Shown: positions 23,165 to 35,377, counted from the first letter of the stretch. The stretch is DNA of 64,000 bases from Rugalucina vietnamica (GCA_964017185.1 OZ024879.1:23563456-23627455), one strand, 5' to 3'. Notes: generated from the sequence alone by a model not told the origin. Numbers and translations: made by a program.

Positions 23165-23399
23165 ACGGTTCACTGAAGGCTTGTAGGTGCAGCTGATCTG
23201 CTTGAGTAGTCCCGTTGCTGAAACCTCAACTCTGGCGTAGCTCTTCCACAGATTGAAGATCTGGCCCTGGGTTTACTGGCGACGCTGGTACCTGGTCAAC
23301 TGTACGCCACCTGCCCTTCGTCGGCGAGGAGTCTGACCAACAGGTAGAATGGAGGAGCGGTACCGGCTCTGCCGTTCAGACGTCGATGCCCTCCTGAAA
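23165..23399 (-). other. G+C-rich exon-like block
   Basis: An island of higher G+C in AT-rich DNA, preceded on the minus strand by an acceptor-like TTCTTTTTTTCAG (about 23400). One frame gives RASTSERQSRYRSSILPVGQ, TPRRRRAGGVQLTRYQRRQ and a stop; after the stop the same frame is open again (TQGQIFNLWKSYARVEVSAT). It could be a last exon with its 3' UTR, or a decayed element ORF. Identity unknown. Confidence 0.3.
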
Positions 23400-24039
23400 A
23401 AAAGAATAATAATTTTGTTATTTTGCTAAATATGTCATGTTACCAAATTTACGTATGGTTACTATTGTAGTTGAATGCAGTACCAGAATACGCTGCACAC
23501 AAGGCTCGCACACAAACTTCAGTTCTTCACCGCCGAAAAGTACTGGTCTCTAGTTATCCCGGAAAAAATTTAATACAAAGTCCGCAAATAGCAAAAACAA
23601 GAACATATTTCTATACTTCATATTAAGTATGCTTTACGAAAAAATGTCCTGCCCTGAGTGAAAGACGCAAGATTTTATATTTTAGTACATACCTAGAATA
23701 TTTGCCCGTTGATTCCACTGTCTAAAAGTTTTTGTTATAATTGTAGTTTATCGAACGTCGTACTTGTATTCCTGTATTTGTAATGTTTGACTTGTATTTT
23801 TTGCATGTTTTGTATTTGTCACTTTATGCTTGTTAGCAGTATCCTTGCTGTATCACCAATATTATTATGTATGGAATCAGCTTAATTATTGTGTGTATAT
23901 AATGTCGAAATGTAAACATCTTCTCCGCAGATACTCTACCGTGGTCATAAAGAATCATATTATTATTCTTTTATCGTTATCCAAATTTGGCCTTTCTATC
24001 ATGATGTAAATTTGTTATAGACATTCACTTAAATGGCAT

Positions 24040-24535
24040 TTTTGGGTATCAAGCAGTTAAATGTTGTGTTGTAGTATACAACGAATCTGAAACAGACTTC
24101 AATAGATGTAAAAATGTAAGACAGTGGTTTTTTAGGAACCGACAAAGTTACTGAATCGACAGAATATTAAACATTTAGGAATAATTTTGGACAAATATAT
24201 GTCACTGTCAGAAAATGTAAATGAATCTTGCTCAAAACTCAAAACAACCCCTTTTAGTCTAGTAAATAGTGGAGTTAACGATTCTGGTTTCAAACCTATT
24301 ACATCATTTCACTTATATAGGTCAATTGTTCTACCTAAAGGCTTGTATGGTGCCGAACTCTGGAATTGTAGATATCTCCAAGTCAGGAAGAAATGCCTGA
24401 ACGAGCGCACAGATTTTGTATAAAATTAATCCAAGGTCTGCCAAAGCAGACGCGATCTGTAATCGCGTTAGGACTTAGAGGTTCAAATCCAATCATTTCG
24501 GAGATTGACAGAAAAAAGTTTAATAGCTTTATTAA
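24040..24535 (+). pseudogene. LINE RT C-terminal fragment (same family as 29310-31130)
   Basis: The frame 24187-24423 encodes DKYMSLSENVNESCSKLKTT, then SFHLYRSIVLPKGLYGAELW. It aligns with DKNMSIDNNVKVACNKLKNT and SKRIYNSIVLPKALYGCELW of the larger copy in N6AMT1 intron 4. Frames shift before and after, and the RT core is missing. Confidence 0.75.
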
Positions 24536-24539
24536 CATT

Positions 24540-25256
24540 ATTTTCTACTGAAGTTTAAACAAATAATAATAAAATATCAAACTAATAAATGTGTAATGCA
24601 AGTAATCATACAAATAATCTTATTTTTATAAAACAATTTGGAGGGCTCAATTTTAAAATGAATTTGTTTCTAGCTAAAACGGTTTTGCAAAAATTAAAAG
24701 TGCGTTTTCTAAGATATAAAAAATGTTTAATTCTAAATAAAAAGTTTTAATGCCAGCACAAGCAAGTTTACAACCGTTAAAATGATAAAAACACACAGCT
24801 GAGTGATAAATTGCTAAAATAATTCGATGACATAACCTTAAAATGAGTTAATTTATAGCTAAAACATTAAAAGTTAGTTTCTAAGGTATAATAATATTGA
24901 TTAATCTCTAAATAAAATATAGTTAAAATTGATAAAATCATAAAACTGATAAACCTTTATTTAAAATATTTTTTAAGGCGCAGTCGTTCCCATTCTGCAT
25001 GGTCATGTAGGTAAACTATTCAATTAACCGTTACTATTATGTAGTAAAATCCGATCACTCAGGTGATGATTTACGTCATGCATGTCTAAGCCTGAAAAAT
25101 TCTGCTCACACGGTCAATGATTTAATTAACTAAAGCATAAATACGTCATGCATGTAGTGCTTGTGATTACATCTTTTTTCAAGAAAAGGCACAATAAAAT
25201 GCAAAACATCATATTTGTCAAATAAATATTCATAAAATATATAAGATTATTTCAAA
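24540..25256. other. AT-rich stretch, no gene
   Basis: Strongly A+T-rich, with partially repeated text (TAAAATGA, AGCTAAAAC, AATAAAATAT at 24655-24915). No exon seen. Confidence 0.5.
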
Positions 25257-25383
25257 AGTACGAGTTGACCCAAAAAAGTACGAGTTGGCTAAAGGTACGA
25301 GTTTACGTCAGTACGAGTTCACCAATTGAAAAGTACGACTTGACTAGGGACTAGTTGGAAAAAGTACGAGTTGACCATAACCC
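25257..25383 (+). repeat. Dispersed word array AGTACGAGTTGAC
   Basis: Seven near copies of AGTACGAGTTGACC or a close variant with uneven 5-15 base linkers. It ends about 115 bp before the N6AMT1 start codon, in the presumed promoter region. Not an ordinary microsatellite, because the spacing varies while the word is kept. Confidence 0.8.
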
Positions 25384-25498
25384 GTCCATTCCTTCCGGTA
25401 GGGGAACGCAATGCAGTTGTCGATATAAAAAATATTGAAATGCAGTTGTAGTTATAATTTGATAATTACGAGTTATCTCTTAATTTTCACTATCAGCA

Positions 25499-28400
25499 AT
25501 GTTTACAAACACGCCTAGTTTTTCACACATAACAAAAGAAGATTTTGAGCATATTTACGAGCCGGCAGAGGACACATTCCTGCTCCTCGACGCCCTTGAA
25601 AAGGATATTCAGACATTAAAAGATTTAAAGTTAGTAGTTCCTTTGGGAGGGTGGTGCTGACCGGTGGTGCTGCATAGCTAGAATAGAATGTTACATTCAA
25701 CACTGTGCAACCAACTGGTTAAGGGAATGGCATCTAAGCATCCTTTTTCTGTTTTACCATTAAGTCTAACATTCCTATTTTAACGTGAGCCAAACCAGCA
25801 ACAGCTAATCCCTGTCAGTGGAAAAGCAGGCTCTTTCACGGTTTCACCAAGGGTGCAGATTTACTGTGCTCTATATGCGTCACTTACTAACTTCACCAAC
25901 TACTGAGTTGGAAATTTGCATATCTATTTATAGCAGAAGAGTCATCCCGAGTCTTGGCCTTGAAACTGCATGGCATAGAGCTACAAGTGATACATCTTAG
26001 AAGCCAAATAGGGATATATATTTACTTTTTGAAATAGGGAGAATGATTAAACAAAGAAGGATTTTTTTTATTTCAAATAGGGAGATCTGAAATTTGGAAT
26101 AGGGAGATGTATAAGTTATATAGGGAAATTTTGAAATTCCAAATAGGGAGATTAACTCATAAATAGGGAGATTCCTCCAAAATAGAGAGATATCACATAT
26201 ATGCTACATGGGTATGACAACTCTGGTCTGGCAGTTGTCATTTTATCTCAACAATTGTAACGTGAGCTGAACCAGCAACAGCTAAACCCTGTCGGTGGAA
26301 AAGCAGGCTCATCCACCAAGGCCGGGTTAACTAGGCTGAGTTAAATCGGCCTAATATTCGAAGTATATCAGCTGGCTATAGCTATTTGTTAGTAACTTTG
26401 TGATGCTATAAGATTTTTAACCTTCAATTTAGATTGTGGGTACACAAGGCTAGGCGGTTCTAACGAGAACTTACAATCTATGTTTTGGAGCAAAAGTAAG
26501 AAAAATATATACACCCCTGCATACTCCATTTTTGCTATTTAAAAGTGGGGTATATGGGGGTACATATAACACAGACATGTTTTCCTAATGTGTACCGGCT
26601 TTTCTCTTTAAATCCTTTGTAGAGTAAAATAAGTCTGTTTATCTATCTCTATATACTGCCATACGCCCTCGCGGACATTTTTGGCAGTTACTGTTATCCT
26701 TTCTTTCTTTCTTTCTGTCGTGTTTGTCATTTTAATTCCGTAAGGATGCCAGTCATTTTTCCGTACAAACATATTAAAACTTGTGGATATTTTCTGATAC
26801 TGGTTTGTAAGGTTTGTCTCCACTATGCGTCGGTAACACTTTGTCGTAGCGGAACTATTCGTTTTGGGCTTTGTTTGCTAAAATCCATGAATTCTGTTTT
26901 CCAAGCAACAGATACTGTAGAATTATGTGGTTTGACGATCAAACAAGAAATTTTAGATCCGATGTCTTTATTCAGTCAAAATGATCGGATTCAACATTTT
27001 ATGCCTGTTTCGCTTTACAAAATTTAGTTTTGCGGAGTGCAGAAGAAAAAAGGCAAACTCGTATTCAGTAAAAGAGGAGTTTTTCAAGCATGTCATATTC
27101 TATTATCCGTAGCACAAAAACGGATAAAATGATTTGGACTTCCATAAATTGGCCTGTAGGTAGGCCAAGATATGAAATACATGTGATAAAAAAATCAGTA
27201 TCGCCAGCAGAAGACAGTAAATTGGAGTTTATCAAACTTTTCCAGAGAGTTAAAAGTGTTCCCTGACTTTCTCCCATGTGTATATATTTTGATAACTTCA
27301 TAATAATGTATTGGAGTTTATTTCACAGGCCCTTGATTTGTGTGGAGATTGGCAGCGGTTCTGGGCTTTGTTCAACGTTCCTGGCTACACTGATTGGGCC
27401 GTCCGCACTTTACATGTAAGTTGTCGATGTATGCAAAATCTAAGCTGAAATTATGCATTTTACATCTGTTAGATTGATTGATTGATGGGTCATTAACCCA
27501 TCAATCAATCAATCAAATTTAAGTTGAGAAAATAACTACTTTTTGGTAAACATATTCAAAGATTACATTTGCCCCGATCGCCATACGACCTTTTTGGTCT
27601 GCGATTTTCCCTACGACATATTTCAGACATCGTATGTTATCAGGTCTTTGGTTACGATACATACTGTACGATTTCTTGCTCTGGCTTTCGTCGACGTTCT
27701 GAGACAAAACCGCACGGAGTCGTACGGTAATCGTCTCCGCAGACTTGGAGATTAGACGGAGTCCGTGCGATGTACGTACGGAATCGCCAGGACTCCTGAC
27801 AGCCCTTGCGGTCTCCCTACGCCCGACGTACGATTTTGTCCCGAAATCGTAATACAAAAATCGTGCGGTGACCGCACGATCAACGCAGTGTCTCCGTACT
27901 GCGCCCGTGCGATGCCACTGCGACGTGACGACGGGCTATGGTCTTACCATTTTTAAAAATTTGTGAAAGTGCACACTATTACAAAATCGTAGAGGCTACG
28001 GAGATCGTAGGAAGCCGTAGAATCGTAGGAACATCGAAGGGTCACCCTGCGAAGTTCGAACGAAAATGCAAAAATTGGCATCGGGCGATCATCGCAAGTT
28101 AATCGTAGACCAAATGTAACCGAGGTACCTGACTCAAGGTGACATTATTTTTTGATCAGGCGAGAATTGAGCCACCGCGGGCGAAAACCAACAACGTGCT
28201 TACTTAAGTTCAGTTGAATATGCAAACACAATTCAGAACTCGAGTGCAGCAAGTCGCCTACAATGCAGTAGATCTATCAAACCGGGGTTTTAATTGACCC
28301 CTTCATCTGTTTATAAGAGTGTTTGCTCCGCGATTTACAAGTATTTGCAATTTATAAGAGTGTTTGCATCGCGGCATAGCAGTATTTTAATAGCCATAAA

Positions 28401-31400
28401 GACGTTTTTCACCTTCTTTTTGTTTTTTTCCCTTCATAACAGTTTCATGGCTTGCTTGTAGATGTACCGACATTAATCCACGAGCAGCCGATGTCACCAG
28501 GCGCACTGGAGAGGTCAACAATGTCAAACTGGAGCCGGTCATTACCGATTTGGTAAGTCCAAAATGATTGTCTGATTGTATCGCTTGCGGATACGCCGCG
28601 GAAGAGATTCACGATTTAAAATTTTAGAAAAGGATCCCGCAGAATAAATCAATTATTCATGCGTAGTTGGACCCAATAAATATGCTACATGCAAAAAGTC
28701 GCACCCTAGTAATTAAAACACACGGCGGCTTCGAACGCTAGCCTACTTTATAACAAAACTGATAATTACATGCAATAGATGGTCATGTTACTTTCTCAAA
28801 ACGAAGTGCTATTTGAACCGCCACATTATTTTCATAGAAAGCGAATTGGATATTCCCGTCTCCATGTGACCCTGGGCGGTATAGCGTAAAACACAACAAT
28901 CACCGCACCATCAACAAATTGAAGGTACATGTAGTTAGATGTGTCATGTACTAAACTGTGAGACTGTGTGTGTTGTCTTTCAGACATATGGTTTGACTGA
29001 GAGGCTAGCCGGCTCTGTGGATGTGGTGCTGTTTAACCCGCCTTATGTTGTCACACCGTCGGAAGAGGTACGTAAAATGTTCTCCCGTTTTGCTGCCTTC
29101 GTTTGTATTGTTGTTTAGCGCCCTACTATGTAGACAATGCATGTGCGTATTGGTGCATTTCTAGCGCTGTGGTATTTTGATAAGAGACCGTTAGAAACAA
29201 TAAAGCATATCAGAGAAAATGTCAATTCACGGTGACATGGCATAATGACCTGGCCCATTGGTCATTAGCGTAACGTGTACATTGAACTTACATTAACGTT
29301 ACATGACACGTGTAGTACACATTGTCAGAACAAGGTCTTCTTTTTATTTCTTTTTGCGTTCTTTTTGTCCGTTTAGGTCTTCTTGTATACGCTATATTCT
29401 GTGGTTGCCCAACTGTCGCCGATGATATGCTACTCAGTTCTTTTTCGAAAAAGGCTCTTGAAAAGATGCTTGCGATTTGTTTAAAGTATGCTAATAAGTG
29501 GCGGTTCGAGTATGGTATAATTAAGTGCCTTGTTGTTGTTTTTAATGAAATGAAAAGAGCATTCGTACAGGCAAACCGGATTTGGAATTTTGGGAACGCG
29601 CAAATCGAGGAAGGTCTTGAGTATAAACATCTTGGCGTAATCTGCGATAAGAATATGTCTATCGATAACAATGTTAAAGTTGCTTGCAACAAACTTAAGA
29701 ATACGTTTTTGAGTATTGTTAACTGCGGTATCCATCAGGATGGACTGAATCCCTTGACGTCCAAACGCATATATAACTCTATAGTGCTTCCAAAAGCTTT
29801 ATACGGATGTGAACTATGGTCCAGTTTGAATAAGAAGCAAATCATGTCACTGGAACGCGCACATCGGTTTTGTATAAAGTTCATGCAATCACTACCTAAA
29901 TATACTAGTACTGATGTAAGCCTTGCATTAATTGGAATGTACCCAATTGAAGCTGAAATAGATTACAAGAAACTTATTTTCCTAGGTCAGCTGTGTCGCT
30001 TACCTGGAGGGTACAGGGCCAAAGAGATTTTTACACACAGACTAATTCACTTCAATGAAAGCCCTGCTAAGAAACTCGGATTTTTCCCAGATATATTTCG
30101 CATTTTAAACAAATATTCAGTTTCCCAGGTACTGAATGAATATATACAAACAGGGGTTTTCCCAAATAAAGTTGCCTGGAAAAATATCGTACGTAGTAAA
30201 ATCAATGCGTTGCATACGGATGACATGCTTATCAGAATTAACTCTTCCGAATTAGTTTCCCGAATAGTTCATGTGCATTCAGGATTATCGTCTTACCCTC
30301 ATGCTTTCGGGATATTATGTAGGGAACATCCACGTTATAAAAAGTACGCACATGTGGCTGTTCGCCTGATAGGGCTTATGTTTTGTGGAAGATGGCGCTC
30401 TCCATGTCATATATGTGGTGAAAACGTTGTTTCAATAACAGAACATGTTTTATTGTTTTGTCGGAGTAACAGTTATTTCAGGACGGAGTTGTGGCAAAAA
30501 CTTATTAAACGTTTTGGTTCAGCTTTTTACATAGAATATATTTCGCTATCCGTCTCAGAGCAAGTTAACGCATTGCTGTCAGGGTTTAGTAATATGCTTC
30601 AACTTGAAAGTGACAGGTTTGATTCAATGAAGCTTTTTCTTAAGGCACTGAAGCTGTTAATGCTTGAAAGCAGATACCAAAATATAATAACATTGGAATA
30701 GAAATAGTACCTAATCGTTTGAGAATAAGTTTTGAGCTCTGTCTGTATCAAGACAAAATAGATGTTATCCTTAATGTTTCTCTTTATACAGGTTGCATTC
30801 ACGGTAGCGCTCAGAGACGTTTCGAATCAGAACCTGCGCATGCGCGCTCTGATCCGGGACTTCCCTGGATGCATGTGATAACTTGTTGAATCGTGAATTT
30901 CATTGATGTGAATGTGCATAAACACCACTTTCTACTTTTCATCGTATATTATTCATTTTCTTGTCATTTATTCTGGTCATGTGTGTATGTGTGCGTGCGT
31001 GTTTCTCAGGGTAATAATGTTATTATTGCTATGTATGTAATTTGTATATGTATGTCTCATGTATGTATTTTTGTATTGTATTTTGCTCTCCAAATATGGA
31101 GGATAATAAAATATCTATCTATCTATCTATCGTTTGGTTTGTTTACAGTTTTATTTTAAATATCATTTTGACGAACAAATTGCTTACTCCGAATTTTAAA
31201 CCTCTTCCTCATACTTTAGTATCCTTTTGTGACATTGCACACCTGTTTGTGACAAACCTGGTCGGAAACTTACAACACAAACATTTCTAATAAAAAAAAA
31301 ACAAACTTTTAGATAAGTGTTTTGTTCTACCTATATAGTTGCCAATGGTTGGCCCGCGTGGCCGCCAAACCCCTGGTACAGAAGTCATACGTTCTTGATC

Positions 31401-32795
31401 ATGCTGCATCAGAATACCGAGTCATCCGAACTGCCGGGAATCTCGATTATTGAGATATGAGCCGCCTCGTGAGAAAACCAACAATGTGGTTTCCGAACAG
31501 GTCCAACACAAACCGGGCTGTACAAGCACAGAAGATGGCTAGAGACTGGAAATTTTGGATTTAGAAAGTAGAGGAATTGTACTATCCGTGTAGCGAAATC
31601 TAAGCCGCTGATCAGCTTCGCAGTTACTGCGAAGCTGATCTGCGCCTTTGTTTTCGCATATGCAGATTGTTTGTTTTCCCATGAGGCGGCTCATATTTTG
31701 TTATGGAATTGCATATCTTAAAGTTTCTTACTTTCATGGGAGAGCTCGGTGGTAGACCGTCGGACTCGAACCTAGAGGTTCTTGGTTCGGTCCTTTCTTG
31801 GGGCACCGGAGTGCTGGTTAATACCCAGGAAGCGGTCTCTCTGTGCCGACATGACTGAAAAATAGCTGAATGGGACGTTAAACATTAATTCAAACTTACT
31901 TTCTAGATGGGTAGTCATGGTATTGAAGCGGCTTGGGCCGGTGGGGAGCGAGGTAGGGAGGTGATTGATAGAGTTTTGCCGCTGGTGCCAAAGTTGTTGT
32001 CCCAGAGAGGGGTATTCTATCTTGTCATAATTAAAGAGAATAACGTGGGTGAGTGATGCCTCTATCTTGACGTTGAAGCATCGGATTCATTACTTTAATA
32101 TGAGCCTGCGCGTGAGAAAACCAACAATGTGTTTTGCGAACAGATCCGACGCAAACTGAGCTTTACAAGCACAGAAGAAGGGCGAAAGGTTGGAAATTTT
32201 GGATTCAAGTAGAAAGTAGAGGAACTGCACCATCTCTGTAGCGAAAACAAAGGCGCTGATCGGCTTCGCAGTTACTGCGAAGCTGATCTGCGCCTTAGGT
32301 TTCGCATAAGCAGATTGTTGGTTTTCCCATGCGGGGGCTCTTATATTCTTTATTTTCAACATTTAAAAGCTGAAGTTGTCATTTTAATAGCAATTGGTAG
32401 GTGAACATTTGAAATTGATTTTGTGGACATTGTCTGTGCATTTTTGTTCTACACGAACTTATTAACGATGTCTTGTTTCCAGATCGTATGATTTGTAAGT
32501 TTGTCTGTGCTTTGACGTCACAGTCAACAATTTTTTGATCATGACGAGAAAAGTTTTCTAGATATTAACCAGTACTGTGGAGAGTTAATGTTGTACTTAT
32601 GGCCACAACCCTGCACCAGAACGTCCAACTTCTCTCTCCGTAGTCCTAACCTCTGTTGCCACTAGGCTAACAATATTCCGTTTGTTTTCAGATGAGATAG
32701 AGAGTATTATGAGAAAGGAAGGTTTAAAGATGAATGTGGTTTTATCCAGAAGAGCTGGGCCAGAGTTTTTGTCAATTCTGCGGTTCCAAGGATGA
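25499..32795 (+). CDS. N6AMT1: HEMK2/N6AMT1 protein methyltransferase
   Basis: Six coding exons: 25499-25629, 27329-27415, 28462-28552, 28984-29067, 31907-32048 and 32692-32795. Every intron is GT-AG and phases are consistent, giving 212 residues (human 214). The family is a SAM-dependent methyltransferase that works with TRMT112 and methylates the GGQ glutamine of release factor eRF1; histone and DNA substrates have also been claimed. Visible signs: N-terminal IYEPAEDTFLLLDAL; SAM loop E50-IGSGSG-G56; CTDIN at 74-78, where the Asp contacts SAM ribose; catalytic NPPY at 121-124; SHGIEAAWAGG and FYLVIIKENN in the C-terminal half. No frame damage. Intron 4 is large and holds a sense-strand LINE and a MITE; the exon 5 acceptor lies 11 bp from a SINE. 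The start is chosen from the family-like N-terminus. Confidence 0.96.
25785..26330. repeat. Repeat block in N6AMT1 intron 1 with AAATAGGGAGAT words
   Basis: Between two direct copies of a roughly 55-bp block (25785-25840 and 26260-26315; AACCAGCAACAGCTAA, GGAAAAGCAGGCTC) lies an array, 26005-26200, of about eight near copies of AAATAGGGAGAT with uneven linkers. No coding function. The flanking direct blocks may be two insertions of one short repeat or a duplicated segment. Confidence 0.65.
26425..26610. repeat. Foldback repeat, copy 2 (inverted)
   Basis: TAGATTGTGGGTACACAAGG and ACTTACAATCTATGTTTTGG form the arms. Flanking text (GTGGGGTATATGGGGGTACA) matches the copy at 13330-13535 in reverse. 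Lies in N6AMT1 intron 1. Confidence 0.65.
27472..27514. repeat. (TTGA)n palindrome
   Basis: ATTGATTGATTGATGGGT, a 6-base centre (CATTAA), then its exact complement. Perfect hairpin of about 18 bp in N6AMT1 intron 2, 60 bp past exon 2. Confidence 0.85.
27562..28120. mobile_element. Short-word MITE, CGTACGG type
   Basis: About 560 bp with short inverted ends (ATTACATTTG / CAAATGTAAC). The interior is packed with CGTACG, ATCGTA and TCCGTA words in both orientations. No coding capacity. It sits in N6AMT1 intron 2 and resembles 18930-19645 in design but uses a different vocabulary. Confidence 0.65.
29310..31130 (+). mobile_element. LINE copy: RT C-terminal half with microsatellite tail
   Basis: A 459-codon open frame (29322-30701) carries CPTVADDMLLSSFSKKALEK. 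ADDM is the RT catalytic box, with Val where Tyr or Phe is usual. Then follow EYKHLGVICDKNMSIDN, SIVLPKALYGCELWSSLNKK, RAHRFCIKFMQSLP and, near the C-terminus, a Cys/His block CHICGENVVSITEHVLLFC. The 3' UTR ends at AATAAAATATCTATC and a (TATC)n run near 31130, typical of LINE 3' ends. It is 5'-truncated just before the catalytic box and inserted in sense orientation in N6AMT1 intron 4. The open frame suggests a fairly recent insertion. The start codon of the frame is not biological. Confidence 0.85.
31456..31695 (+). mobile_element. MITE-1 copy 2
   Basis: Ends TATGAGCCGCCTCGTGAGAA / TTTTCCCATGAGGCGGCTCA, internal palindrome around TTCGCAGTTACTGCGAAG. Lies in N6AMT1 intron 4, shortly after the LINE tail. 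Confidence 0.92.
31738..31895 (+). repeat. tRNA-derived SINE, family 2, copy 1
   Basis: The head reads GAGCTCGGTGGTAGACCGTC, ACTCGAACCTAGAGG, then TTGGTTCGGTCC (degraded B box). The body has TGCTGGTTAATACCCAGGAA and the tail GGGACGTTAAACATTAATTC. Its end is only 11 bp from the acceptor of N6AMT1 exon 5, so its tail contributes sequence close to that splice site. Inverted relatives lie at 32505-32660 and 35945-36166. Confidence 0.75.
32099..32345 (+). mobile_element. MITE-1 copy 3
   Basis: About 247 bp, TATGAGCCTGCGCGTGAGAA to CCCATGCGGGGGCTCTTATA. Internal GCGCTGATCGGCTTCGCAGT palindrome. In N6AMT1 intron 5, only 50 bp after exon 5. More diverged at the tips than copies 1 and 2. Confidence 0.9.
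32505..32660 (-). repeat. SINE family 2 fragment
   Basis: GACGTCACAGTCAACAATTT, then ATATTAACCAGTACTGTGGA and GTACTTATGGCCACAACCCT match 35970-36090 (GACGTCCCAGTCAACAATTT, TTTAACCAGTACTGTAGGGA). The tRNA head is missing or eroded. It ends about 30 bp before N6AMT1 exon 6. Confidence 0.65.
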
Positions 32796-32974
32796 AATAT
32801 AACAACGTATTCGGGGAGAGAGTTGACTCGCGGGAGTGGGTCCGAACTCTAGAGAACGGGTTCGAAGCACATTGGCCACGTGGTGTGTTCCTGAGCAAAA
32901 GGCATGGCTCTGCATAGTACTGATCGGTGGCTTAGGCTTAATTTGGACGTAACGCCTCAAACGCGAACAAAAAC

Positions 32975-33152
32975 AACAGTTTGGTGTTACGACCAGGTCT
33001 GACACAAACCGGCCTGTACAGTCACAGAAGGTGGTTGGAACACGAGGACACGAGGGATTGTACTATCCGTGTAGCGAAAACAAAGACGTTGATCTGCGGC
33101 TTTGTCAAAGTTTCGCCTATGCAAATTGTTGGTTTTCTGATGCAGTGGCTCA
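32975..33152 (+). mobile_element. MITE-1 copy 4, eroded
   Basis: Retains GGTCTGACACAAACCGGCCT, ACTATCCGTGTAGCGAAAAC and ATTGTTGGTTTTCTGATGCA, but the left tip and much of the palindrome are lost. Lies 180 bp beyond the N6AMT1 stop codon. Confidence 0.8.
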
Positions 33153-34033
33153 CAACACATTCTCGTATAGAAATCCCGGGATGATGAGGAAGGGAAATCT
33201 TGTCGAGTTATGTTGACATTTGCTATCAAGTAATTCTGTACTATTCAGAATCATATTCAGCAGATTCTAGATGTGCGATGGTCTTTAAATTTTAGCTGTA
33301 ATATCTTAATTCTAATTAGTACTGGTCTGTTAGTGCTATTGCTTAACGTCCACGATCAACAGTTAAGGTAATTTCGGGATGGTCACTTATCCTTGCCACG
33401 CTGTTCCTTTGCAAGTCTCCCATAGGCTGGTAACCAGTGCTTTTTGTAATGACCATATCTTCATGAAAGAAGTGTAACAGGCGTGACGATCTACGAAGCG
33501 TACACGCTACCAATCGAGCTATTACGTCTGGTCTGCGTGGGCTGGTGTGGTATTTATGAAAAAAAAAACAACCAGTCGTGATACAAAGGACTTTATTTTG
33601 ATTATATGCATACATGACAAACATATACATGACAAACATTACAAAAATATATATTGTACGAGAACCTGTACGTTACAAGTAATATAATTTATTAATATTC
33701 TAGACAAAAACACATAACATGGATATCGTCTGCAAATAATGAACAACATCTATAATTGACAACTCAGAAATCATTTTGACCAGCGAAGCCATAAAAAATC
33801 TGTAAAAGCCTGATCAGTTGTCACTGTTTGTTTTGATAAAGCTTATTTCCTTAGCTATACTTAGAAAATATGACTCGGGCTTAGTAAATCGTTAGAAGTG
33901 TTTGTTGGTTTAGGTACATGTACGATGCATTACAGATTCAGTCATATGTCAATTGCGTATCAAATATGTAGATCAGACTGCGTGAATGTACATGACTGTA
34001 TTATTTTGCTGGTATTACTATATAATGCTTATG

Positions 34034-34072
<39 letters not shown>

Positions 34073-35370
34073 TCCGCACCTCCACCCCTTCGGACTCCAG
34101 TGCAGGTCTTGCTTATATTACATAATATATATTTACATATTTACATTTTGTATAATATTTATGTTTTATTCTCTTGTATGTATGTATGTATGTATGTATG
34201 TATGTATGTATGTATGTATTGTATTGCACTGCATTGCATTAATTGCATTGCATTGTATGTATGTATGTATGTATGTATGTATGTATGTATGTATGTATGT
34301 ATGTATGTATGTATGTATGTATGTATGTATGATAGGAGGGTGTAGAGTTTTTTGCATATTTGTATATAGTATATCGTACTGTTATATTTTTAGGTTGGTG
34401 TTTGGGTGCAGGGATTTTTGTGGGTAGGCATAAATTAAATGTTGTATTTTCGCTGTATGGAGGTAAGTGACTCTGGGTAAATGCGAATGTGCGTGATTCC
34501 TAGGTAGAAAAAATGGTGGTTACGTAGATAAATATAAGATTGTGGCTCGATGCATTCTAATGATTGATATATATAGGTGCGTATGATTCTCCGTGGGTAT
34601 CTGTCTAGGGCAATACATGAATGGTAAGATGTGGGAAATTGTTTTTGAGCTGCTGGATGTTTTTGACAGATTTTGGGGAAAAGATGACAGTATGTTGGTG
34701 GAGCGCATGTTGGTGGCAGTATGTCTGCGATCTCAGATCCAAAATATTAGATCCAAGGTGTGAATGTAGGAAAGATAGAAGTAGTAAAAAGAGTATTTTT
34801 ATATATGTCAAATTTGATGCAAGGACACGCGTGCACACACACAAATATGTGCATGTACTCGTGCAAGCGCTAGCGGGAGGAGAAGTAGACGTTTGTTGTG
34901 GCGTATTTACGTGTTTGTATGTCGGTGAGTATTACGTTCTGATCCCGGGGTTCTGATATTGTACTTTAGAAATTGTTTCCAAAAAAAAAACATATAAAAG
35001 ATCGTAAAAGGATTTGGGTTGCTTATGCTGCTGCTGATAAATGATACATGCAAAAATCTTATTAATAACATACCTATCGTATGGCAATCAAAGTACATGT
35101 ATGTTCATTAACGTACTATTTATGTCTTGTTAACAGTATATGTATAAAATACTGACAAAACACTAACATCTACAATTATTTACAATCATCAACACAACAA
35201 ATCACATGTAGCATACGATCTCGCTCGGACATTGAAATAGCCAAACTGATTATTCTCGCATGTTTTGGCAGCTATGCGACATTTTATCTGTCCGAGGTGA
35301 CCCGTATCTTACAGTCAGGATTTTGTGTATCATAATCTGGCCAAGCATTATCTGCAATCCACTTTCAGGA
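33153..35370. other. Intergenic region with simple repeats, no gene
   Basis: Holds a long T tract (34027-34071) and (TATG)n runs at 34176-34219 and 34257-34331, broken by an ATTGCATTGC stretch. Open frames of Tyr/Val/Cys/Met here are translations of the microsatellite. No exon recognised. It separates the convergent 3' ends of N6AMT1 and the glycine-rich gene. Confidence 0.6.
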
Positions 35371-35377
35371 TGGGATA

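Noticed and set aside
25818-26000. 60-residue plus-strand frame in N6AMT1 intron 1
   Set aside because: It overlaps repeat text and has no splice support or family match.
29481-29735. Minus-strand frame in N6AMT1 intron 4
   Set aside because: Shadow of the plus-strand LINE RT frame.
33986-34427. Frames of repeated Met-Tyr-Val-Cys and Ile-His-Thr-Tyr
   Set aside because: Translations of the (TATG)n microsatellite.
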